Shown: one piece after another, positions 55,589 to 64,000 of the stretch
Layout of the letters: every line of letters begins with the position of its first letter
Numbering within the stretch: the stretch's first letter is position 1
From: Eudorina sp. 2006-703-Eu-15
Taxonomy: Eukaryota; Chlorophyta; Chlorophyceae; Chlamydomonadales; Volvocaceae
Assembly: GCA_003117195.1 (NCBI GenBank)
Contig: BDSI01000022.1
Location: 583,553-647,552, forward strand
Reading direction: 5' to 3'
Length of the DNA stretch: 64,000 nucleotides
Program-made: the position numbers and the translations under genes
Notes under the pieces: generated by a model
What the model saw: the letters and a program-made list of their open reading frames with translations, nothing else
Databases searched by the model: none
What the model was told of the DNA's origin: nothing

Positions 55589-57071
55589 TCTATACGCTAC
55601 ATACTTTCTTGTTACAAGAAAGAGCCTGCAGCCGTCCCGATTTTGTCATCTGACGAGGAAACCCGCTGGATCTGCTCGAAGTAACAGCGCAGGCCCGCTC
55701 ATTAGTCCTTGGAAATGGAGGGTCCGGACCTGATGGAAATTGCGACCTTGGGGAGGCCGTAGGCTTTGACCCCGGGCCCGAAGCTATGTCGGGATTTTGG
55801 CAAGGGAGCTGCGTCACGTGCTTGGGCAGACGGTCATGGGATTCGGGTCAGACATTCTGCCGTGCGCACGGCACGGTACGGCACGGCACCTTCGTGGCAC
55901 TGTTAACCGCGTCGACGGGTGGACGCCTCGTCAGCGTTAGCAATGTACAGCTCCTGCAGCAGCTACAGCCCTTCGACCCGAGGGTACATCATAAGCCGGA
56001 GATGACCGGAAAAACGGAAGTCCCAATGTCAGGTACCGTTGGTGGTTTGCCCCGGTGTGTTCCCGGAGCAGGTTTGGTCAGTTGTGACGTACTGCTGGTT
56101 GTACGGCCGATTGGTGCCGATTGCCTGGTGATACTTGTGAACCAATGGCCTCGGGGCCCTTGCATCACATGGAAACGGGCTGCTCGGGGCTGGTTCGCGC
56201 CCGTCGCTGGCTATGAGGCCAAGAAGCACAGCGCTTTCAGGCATAGACCGAGCCCGAACCGGCCGAACCTCATGGAACGAGCAACCTGGACGAAAGGAAG
56301 GGCGCACTGGTCATGCTTGTAGTGAGCCCGTTTGCAGCAAGTCTATGCAATGGAAGCAGGTTACGACGCAAGGAGGCAATACGAGGCAACGTGACAAAAG
56401 GCGAATGTCCATACCGTGGAATCGTACATGATTAATATCGGTTGGTCGTTAGTGCCCGTTGTCGTCGTGCGTATGGACTATGGAGTCATTGAGCGGCACA
56501 AGTTTTGTGTTGAACTTTTGCAAGCATATATGACATGTCATGCCGTGACATGTCGAAGTGAGTTTCAAGCTGAGTCAGGCACAAATTCAAAGAGGCGTGA
56601 CATTTCTAGACGTTTTGCTTCTGTGTAAACAATTGGGACCAAAAGTCACAAAAAAACGGAAAGCGGGTGCCGTTTGTGAGTGTCAGCCCTTGATCAGACA
56701 GGGTCAGGCGCGGACGCTTACCGTCCCTTACTAAGGCACGGACGTTGGGGTCACATGCTTGCACGCAAGACGCAACGAAAATACATTCGCCTGTACCAGC
56801 AATCCTATTATAATTTGTTTAACATCACATGTATAATGAAGTGCGACTCCCGTTTCATTCCGGTGGAACGGGGCGGTGGTCCCAAATGGGAAGGGTCGCT
56901 TGACAAGGGACCAAGTCGTGTGAACATGCTTGCTTGTAACAGAGTAATTTTCATTGTCCTGTCAATTACTACACACAATTAGAGGCGCAGTCGTCATCGA
57001 GTTCGTCCAGGTCGCGGTGTTGAATCACAGAACGACTGGGCACTAAGGGCCCTTCGCAGTCAGATTTGAGG
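55589..57071. other. Spacer upstream of NAR1, no gene supported
   Basis: AT-richer near 56400-56980, consistent with the promoter and leader of the channel gene. A 178-codon plus-strand frame from 55786 has no recognised features. Confidence 0.35.
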
Positions 57072-60000
57072 ATGAGCGCAAACATAGCTTGCCAACAACC
57101 TATCCTCAGGCGGCATCAGGCAGCGCCACGTGCTCGAACCCTAGCTGCAACACGGCGATGGACCATCTGCAATGTGGCCAGCGTTTCGCAGTCGACGGCA
57201 CAATCATCCAATAATGGCAATCATGCGGTATTGCCTCCACCTGTTGTTATCGCGGCGCCAGAGGCACCACCGCCCCCTCCACCAGGCGTGCTGCCGCCGT
57301 TGGGTGCCTACAACAACGTTGTATCGCTTGGCGCGGCCAAGGCAGCTATGCCCATATGGAAAACATTCTTGATGGGAGTCATGGCCGGCTGCTACATCAG
57401 CTTCGGCGGCTTCCTGGCGGTCACAACGGCCAGCATGTGCGCAGGTGTGAGCCCACATCGGAACGCAAACGAAGGGGAAGGTTGAGTTACTCACAGGAAA
57501 CATGTTTGTTGCAGCTGGTGAAGTTTATATTGCAACAATGGATGTTGTACCCTCTGCCCAAAGCTACATACACCCGCACCCTGAAATCGTCGGTCTGATT
57601 CCGTCCGTGTAACCAGATCGCGGATCGACCTGCTTCGCACGCTTTGACTGCATAGGGCTACGCGGACACATGGATGCACCCGTTCCAGCCCTGTTACAGT
57701 GTGCAGCCAGCTCCAGCGATGCTGGTCCGGTCGGGATCCTCTTTCGGTTCCGACACCCCAGCACACGACCGCAAGCCCCCCTGCAGCGCCTCCTGAGGCG
57801 ATCTTTGTCTCGTAGAGCTCTTGGTCTCGTAAACCGACGAGGCCTTCAGCGCGCGTGCTCTCTAGGTTGGGCAAGGGGGGGTGCGGCCCCTCACGCCCTT
57901 CTCCTTCCTCCCGCAAGGGAAGGGAGTGCGCCGGCGGCGGTTCCGTTTGAGTTGGGCTAGCAGGCCGTTAGGGCTCGGCTTGATCAGCGTCAGGCCCGGT
58001 CACATACGTAAAGCACACGCACAGGGGGCGGGTTCGTCATTAAACACAAACACACCGATATCGTTTAATTGTTGCAAGCACGCATATAAGTTAAAACGAC
58101 TCCACGGCTCAGTCATCCATAACCACTTCGACACACACGGCCACCGGTACGGCATACCGGCAACCTCCACAAACTGTTCCCCTCAACAATGAAAACTGCC
58201 GCCTCCACTCCCCCAGGTCTGGGCGTGACGAGCCCCATCCTGACCCGCCTGGCCATGGGCGCGCTCTTCCCCTTCGGACTGCTCATCACGCTGGTGTGCG
58301 GCGCGGAGCTCTACACGGGCAACACAGCGTTCGTGACCGCCGCTGTGCTCGAGAAGAAGGCGCCCGTCAAGGTGCGGCAGATCAGATGTTCGCAGATGTC
58401 CGTAGCATGGGTGTACGGGTGCAGTACGGGTGAAGTAGGTGTTCAGCAGGGGCGGCACGCGGCCGTGCCCTCCAGGCCTCCCACCAGACCGCTCATCCAA
58501 ACTTGCACACGGCCACACGGCCACACCGCCACACCGCCACACGGCCACACGGCTACCCCCTGTTCCCCGTCGTGCACCCTTGTTCCGGTGCCAAGTTAAG
58601 ATTTACAAAACATCACACGTGCTACTGCTGCCGTCCGGATCTGAATCCAGGATCTGGTCAAGAACTGGATCTGGTCGTACCTGGGCAACCTGGTGGGCAG
58701 TCTCCTGATGGTGGCGCTGGTGGCCGCCACGGGGCTCCTGGCCGCCTCGCCGGTGCCCGCGGGCATGGCGGTCGCCAAGACGGCCATCCCCTTCACCCAG
58801 GTCAGTGGGTTTGAGAAACGGGAGACGTGGCGTCGGTGTCGCTGAAAACCCCGCACACGTCAGCGCCGTCCCCTTGATGCACCCTAGATCCAGCCTTGTT
58901 GATCCCCTGCTACGGCATCCCCCCAAGGTGCGTTGGCCTCCCTTCCTTCCTTGTCCTGTGCCGTCTGATTAACTGGCCGCAACACAAAGCGACGATATTT
59001 CACGGTAGCGTTCGTGGTGGTTGTGGTGGTGGTGGTGGTCATGGGGTGCTCCAGCGTCAGTTCCGGTCCTCCGGAGTCGCGGGCGGCAGCCAGGTCAGTC
59101 CCGCCAGTCTGACTTTACGACTCCCAATTCCCCTCCTCCTCCTCCTGCCCTTGCTGCTGCTTCTGCGCCTGCTGGGCCGCCGACCCGCAGGCGCTCGTCC
59201 GCGGCGTGCTGTGCAACTGGCTGGTGTGCTCCGCGGTGTGGATGGCAGCCGCCGCCACGTCCCTGCCCGGCAAGATGCTGGCGGCCTACCTGCCCGTCAT
59301 GGCCTTCATCGGCCTGGGGCTCGAGCACTCGGTCGCCAACATGTGGGTGACGGGGGCCGCTGCGGGCTGCACGGCGCGGGGTGGGTACACACACACGCAC
59401 TCCTGCTCTGCTGCCTACCTAAAGAACACACACACACACACACACACACACACGCGGGGGGGGGGGAGGTTTACAGGGCAGTGGGTCGATCGACGGAACC
59501 CAAACGAGGTGTGCGACGCAGTGGGAGCGGGAATGGATGTGGGCGGAAGAATGGAGCTACGTGTGAACACGTGGTGAGGAACTGAGGATGGCGGTGTGGC
59601 GGAGGTGGTGTCCATGGGGGCGGGGTTGGTGACCGCAGCAGCCCCCCCACGTGTGCGCTGACTGCGGACGGCGGCCGCGGCTCCGCACAGATCCTCCAGG
59701 GTGGGAGGCCGCCTGCTGGCCGCGTCGCGAGATTCGGGTCCGTGTCGAGACCCGGCCTCCCCCTTTCAGGGGAACATGAAAAACCCTCCGCTGGCTGTCA
59801 TTAACAGCCGGGGCTGAACCAGAACGCTGCCACCAGCAGGCCGCCTGCCGTCACCCTGCGCGCGCTGGGATGGGCATGGCGCCGCCGCCGCAACACCTTC
59901 CTCCCCCAACGCTCTTCCCACACGCTGCTGCTGCTGCCGCTGCCGCCGCTGCTGCCGTGGCTGCCGCTGCTGCCTCTTCCCTCCCTCCCGCAACAGGTTC

Positions 60001-60297
60001 TTCTGCTCTCTGGGGATTGTCCAGGTGGGCTGCGCGGGGGGTGCGGCCGCGGGGTCGTCAGCGGGGGTCCGACAGGGCGGCACAGCACCCTCGTGCGCGG
60101 TCCCTCTCCGCCCCCGAGGACCGACGACGTCCTCCAAGAGCGGGGTTGTGACGCAGCCTGACAGTCTGTGCAGCACCGCCCCACAACCCATCACACCACA
60201 TCCCAGCCTTTTCCGTATGCGCAGCACCCCGCACCCCTTGTCTGGGGGCAGCGGGCAGGTGGTCCGGAGGGCCCTTCCTACCCGTCGGCCCCTCCAT

Positions 60298-60328
<31 letters not shown>

Positions 60329-60641
60329 CCTTCTCCTTGTTTTCCGTCCTCACCTCCTTGCTGCATACTTCAAGCCTGCACCCCCCTTTTTCCCGGGTTT
60401 ATTTATTTTTCTCAATTTAACCCCCTTTTCCCCCCTTCCACCCCCGATGGTGTCATTCATGGCCCCCCAGGGCGCACCGGTCACCTGGGCCGACTTCCTG
60501 CTCAAGAACCTGCTGCCGGTGACCCTGGGCAACACGCTGGCCGGGGCGGTGTGTATGGCGGGAGCCTACGCGCTCTGCTACGGCGCCCTGGGCAAGGCCC
60601 CGTCCAGCGCCAAGCCGGCGGCGGCCCCGACGGCGGCCTGA
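57072..60641 (+). CDS. NAR1: Plastid formate/nitrite transporter (NAR1/LCIA family)
   Basis: Exons 57072-57444, 58217-58371, 58651-58800, 59191-59342, 59997-60024 and 60471-60641; 342 aa. FNT-family pentameric channels pass nitrite, formate or bicarbonate. The algal NAR1 members lie in the chloroplast envelope, where NAR1.2/LCIA serves the carbon-concentrating mechanism. Residues 1-60 or so look like a transit peptide. FNT signatures follow: WKTFLMGVMAGCYISFGGFL, GLLITLVCGAELYTGNTAFV, KNWIWSYLGNLVGSLLM, GVLCNWLVCSAVWMAAAATS, GLEHSVANMFF and NLLPVTLGNTLAGAV. Exon 5 is only 28 nt, and its inclusion restores the conserved NMFFCSLGIVQ. I cannot tell which NAR1 paralogue this is. Confidence 0.93.
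57872..58012 (+). repeat. Dispersed repeat D in NAR1 intron 1
   Basis: CAAGGGGGGGTGCGGCCCCT, CTTCCTCCCGCAAGGGAAGG, GCTAGCAGGCCGTTAGGG, TTGATCAGCGTCAGGCCC. Matches 37031-37155 throughout. Confidence 0.65.
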
Positions 60642-61740
60642 ACAACGTCGGCCTGAGGGTTGAACGGATGATTGGGGAGCACAGGCCTGGTGGTCGGGTG
60701 GCGCCAGCCAACGTTGGCGGTGGGGGTGGCGGAGGCGGTGACCTGTGCGGTTGGGCCGGCGGTCGGGCTGCTGCGGGGACGAAGGCGGAGGCTGTCGGCT
60801 GCGGTGGACAGCATGCGTATCCGCTGCGGCGCAGGGGCGCAGGGGCGGGGTGGGGCATAGGCGTTTGGTAGATCCATTGAAGCTGCGCTGCTGCCGGGGT
60901 CGGGGTGGGGGGGTTGGGGGAGGGGAGGGGGAGGCCGCGATGCGCTGAACTGCCTGCGGCTAGTGTATTATATTGCAGTACGGAATAAGACCGACGCTGC
61001 AGGTCACGGACGTCGCAACGCATGGAGCACGGCAGCAAGGAATAAGAATCGTCGGCCTGAGGGATGCGGGGGATGGGAGGCAGGGAAGGCGGCCGGGGTT
61101 AGTCGCAGGTTCTGTGGGCGTCTTCCCGAGGGGGCCTTTGAGAGCACTGCAAAGCCAGGAGGGCTGTACACTGTGTATTGTATTCATGGACTCGCCTGGA
61201 CTGGGTTTCGGGGTTAGGGGTAGGCTGACGTTGGGGTCAGGGGTAGGACGGCGACGGGGCCGGGGGTAGGACGATGATGGTGATGCTTCTTACCAGCGGG
61301 CTGGCTGCCCCGTAGCAGGGCTGGCTGCTGCTAGGTGCAGATAGGATATACCGAGCCGTGGTACCTCGCTGAAGGCCAGTGATGGTGGGGGATCACTCTC
61401 GTATGCGAACTAACGAAAGGTAGTGCGTCGTTGCGTGGAGAACAGAGCCCATCCGCGTGACACTGACGCTGCGGACCGCAGTGAAGCCCCGGCAAGCCGG
61501 TGCGAAATGAGGACTCTCCTTCAAGGTTTGCGCCCTCGGCTCCCGGGCAGCCGCAAGGAGTGTACGGCCGCAGTTATGATTCATTCTCGGTGATTCGTAC
61601 CGTGGTTACTACGGTTACATCTCGGTAGTGTGGGGGCTCGAGTCGTTGGTTGGGGGCCTTTCTGGCAGTGCCGACCCCGACTAGTTCGGCCATGGAAAGC
61701 ATAATGGAACGTGATACTCACACAGACGCAAATTATACAT

Positions 61741-61806
61741 ATCAGTGTATGGTGAGGAAGCTTCGGCTGTAGCTGTTGGGGTCCGCTGTAACATCCTTCA
61801 CATACA
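61741..61806 (+). repeat. Dispersed repeat A with TGTAA
   Basis: CAGTGTATGGTGAGGAAGCT through TTGGGGTCCGCTGTAACATC. Lacks the central ACCGATGACCC part found at 24344-24430. Confidence 0.65.
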
Positions 61807-62064
61807 TATCGCCTCCAAACACTCGGTCAATTCTTGGGTACAGCATGTCGTAACATGATCTCGAGGTAGGTGCGTGGTGTGGTGTGGTGTCGTTCCTGTG
61901 TCCTGCAGCTCGCGCGGAGCGGCACTGCCGGCAGCGAGTTTTGGCTGACGTGAACGGGGGGACGCGACACTGGCCTCCGGCTTGCCAGCACCACCACACA
62001 TCTATGACAATTGACACTACAAACGCCCTGTGGTAACGTCCTACGTTCGCTATGCTCTCAGATA

Positions 62065-62212
<148 letters not shown>

Positions 62213-62582
62213 CAATGGCCTGTCACTACTTTCCTCGCAGCTCCCTCGCGGCTCATTTCAGCTCTCGCACCCACACATCCCATACACACAGGAGGGTGGC
62301 GAGTTGCCACAGTGCCCCACCTCACGGTGCAGTCATACCAGCACTCCAATACCCAGCGGCGCACACACCCGCGCAGTCCCGCGCCGCTCTGTCCTGAACT
62401 CCTGATGCGCTTCGGTGCCCCCCTCCTCCCCGGGGCCTGCCCCGCCCCACCAGCCCAACGTCTCACCCCCGTGCTGTGTAGCAAAGTAACCCACACGACC
62501 CAACCGGCGGTGTGTATCACCCGCTCGGTATCCCGTCGTACATCGCCGGTGCCGCCGGCGTGACGCCCCCGAGCAACGCCCC

Positions 62583-63378
62583 TCAAACCATGACCCAACC
62601 CCCCCGACCGCCGCCGCCGCCGCCGCCGCCATCACCGCCGCCCCCCGTCGACGCCCGGCCCCTGCGCTCGCCGCCGCCACCTCCGCGGCCGCCGCCGCCG
62701 CCGCGGCCCCTGCTCCCACGGCCGCGCGGCGACCGCCGCGCCGCCTCCGCGCGCCATTTGGCCTTCACCTTTTTTTTCATCTTGTCTGCCCGCACTCCCA
62801 GCTGGTCAGGTGCGCCGGCGCTGAACCTCCTGCCGCCGCCGCCGCCACCTCCGCTGCCACCTCCGCCGCCGCCATCCCCGCCGGCGCCGCCGCGGTCATT
62901 GGGCCGGCCGCCCCCGGTCTGCCACTCCGCAGCCCGCTTCCGGGCCCTCGCCTTCTCCTTCTTCGATTTCATCTTGGTCTTCGACTTCGCGGTGCGGCCG
63001 GTCGGCTCTGCCCGCGGCGCCGACGTCGAGGGCCCGCCCACTTGCTCCGCGGGGTCGGGCCCCTGCCCCTGCTCCCGCAGCAGGCGCTCCTCCCGCTGTC
63101 GGGCCTCCCGCGCCGCCGCGCGCCGCGCCGCCTTCGCCGCCTTGGCACGCAGCTTGTGCGCCGGCAGCGGCTCCGGCGGCACCCGCCCGCCGCCGCCGCC
63201 GCCGCTCTGCGGGAGGCGTTCGCGCGCGCTGTCCTGCTTGCCCTGCCCCGGGGGGGTCTTGTTGCCCCTCTTGGCCTTCTTGGCCTTCGTCTTCTTGCCG
63301 GGCGGCGCGCCGGGGTCGTCCGGCGGAGCTGTCGGGGCGTAGCGCTGCTTTTTGGAGAGCCGCTTGGCCCGTGCGGCT
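62583..63378 (-). CDS. Basic Lys/Arg/Gly-rich terminal exon, gene partly resolved
   Basis: Minus-strand exon from a CCCGCAG acceptor at 63379-63381 to a TGA at 62583-62585, 264 codons. It is strongly basic with repeated nuclear-signal-like clusters (KRLSKKQRYAPTAP, KKTKAKKAKRGNK, KSKTKMKSKKEKARARKRAA, KMKKKVKAKWRAEAARR), a helical HKLRAKAAKAARRAAAREAR stretch, and Gly/Arg tracts at the end. This looks like the C-terminal tail of a nucleolar or RNA-binding protein. Upstream exons probably lie in 63.5-64 kb and beyond the window. An internal ATG near 63393 would allow a single-exon reading. Function is not identifiable. Confidence 0.5.
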
Positions 63379-64000
63379 CTGCGGGGCGCGGGCATATGGG
63401 GCGGGGCGGGAACGTGTCGGGGAGGGAAATACAGGAGATTGGTAGACATTGCAAAGTGCGCTGCTGCCAGAGCGACGGTTCGACTGGGAAAAATTGGTAC
63501 AGTACCATAGATCGCCAGCGACGACGACGGTGTAGGTGTCGGGGAGGGGAGGGGATTGAAATGAAAACAACCAGCCCGGTGTAGGCCCTGCTACAGCGTC
63601 CTCGTACAGCAGGTGCGAGCACGCACGCACTCCACCGCCGCCGTCACGCCGCCGACACCGTCGGCCCGCGCGACGCCCGCACGTGCACGTGCGGATGTCG
63701 TACGAATCCCGCCGGGGCCGTACGAACCTGGAACTCGCGATGGCGTCGGATCGGCCCAGCGCCAGGCCTGGATCCAAAATCTTGCGAAGGATCCGGTACG
63801 AGCACCGTGGCGCACTGGCGCCGCCGCCGTCGTCGCCCGGCGCCGCCACCACGGACCGGTGTGACCCATCGGTCTGCACCGCCGCCCACATCGCCATCTC
63901 ACGATCCGCCTCGGCCTGCGGGTCGCAGCAAAAGCCGCGGCGGCAGCAGTCACGCGCAGCAACCCAGCGTGCGGTGGCAGTGCGTTGCTCCGTGGGGTAT
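63379..64000. other. Window end, unresolved 5' exons
   Basis: Contains repeat B at 63423-63475. On the minus strand a frame beginning with ATG at 63897 (MAMWAAVQTDGSHRSVV) and RILRKILDPGLALGRSDAI could be an upstream exon of the basic protein, but no consistent splice chain was found. Confidence 0.3.
63423..63475 (+). repeat. Dispersed repeat B, long copy
   Basis: GGAAATACAGGAGATTGGTA, GACATTGCAAAG, TGCGCTGCTGCCAGAGCGAC. Matches 22966-23020. Confidence 0.65.

Noticed and set aside
55786..56322. 178-codon plus-strand frame with an ATG
   Set aside because: No domain, no splice context and irregular composition; kept only as a note in the spacer entry.

Overview
The window is eukaryotic nuclear DNA, most likely from a chlamydomonadalean (volvocine) green alga. 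The reasons are a high GC content, genes broken into several short exons by GT-AG introns, TGTAA downstream of several stop codons, long GT/AC/CTGT simple repeats, and the gene content: a plastid formate/nitrite (NAR1/LCIA-like) channel, an algal lipid-droplet-like protein, a secreted LysM protein and a plant-type CDKC kinase. All gene models were assembled by hand from reading frame, splice-site and intron-phase agreement; no search was run.

Layout. 1.4-3.3 kb (+): MLDP/REF-like lipid-droplet protein. 4.5-5.5 kb (-): small mitochondrial protein resembling complex I subunit NDUFB2/AGGG, head-to-head with prefoldin subunit 1 (5.9-6.7 kb, +). 7.8-9.7 kb (+): single-pass membrane coiled-coil protein. 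10.6-12.5 kb (+): Tmem_14/FAX-type membrane protein. 12.5-15.1 kb: no gene seen. 15.1-15.9 kb (-): unknown membrane protein with a signal-like start. 16.7-18.8 kb (-): mitochondrial ribosomal protein uL13m, head-to-head with a TruA-type tRNA pseudouridine synthase (19.2-24.1 kb, +). 26-27.3 kb (-): two tentative small ORFs. 27.9-30.4 kb (+): secreted LysM protein. 32.3-36.0 kb (+): gamma-SNAP, with large minisatellites in its introns. 37.4-38.5 kb (-): gluconokinase. 39.9-45.8 kb (-): a 1231-aa low-complexity protein carrying three copies of an unrecognised helical module. 47.9-50.9 kb (-): CDKC (CDK9-like) kinase. 51.4-54.2 kb: a repeat-rich island with tandem arrays and small orphan ORFs. 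54.2-54.7 kb (+): mitochondrial BolA. 54.9-55.6 kb (-): an uncertain ORF. 57.1-60.6 kb (+): NAR1-type channel. 62.6-63.4 kb (-): basic Lys/Arg/Gly-rich terminal exon of a gene whose 5' end is not resolved.

The genes do not form a pathway; they are ordinary single-gene units. Several serve organelles: uL13m, the TruA enzyme with a leader, BolA, the NDUFB2-like subunit and the plastid NAR1. Two head-to-head pairs share short intergenic regions that could act as bidirectional promoters. The most novel-looking element is the threefold module in the 39.9-45.8 kb gene. Introns and spacers also hold at least five families of short dispersed repeats.
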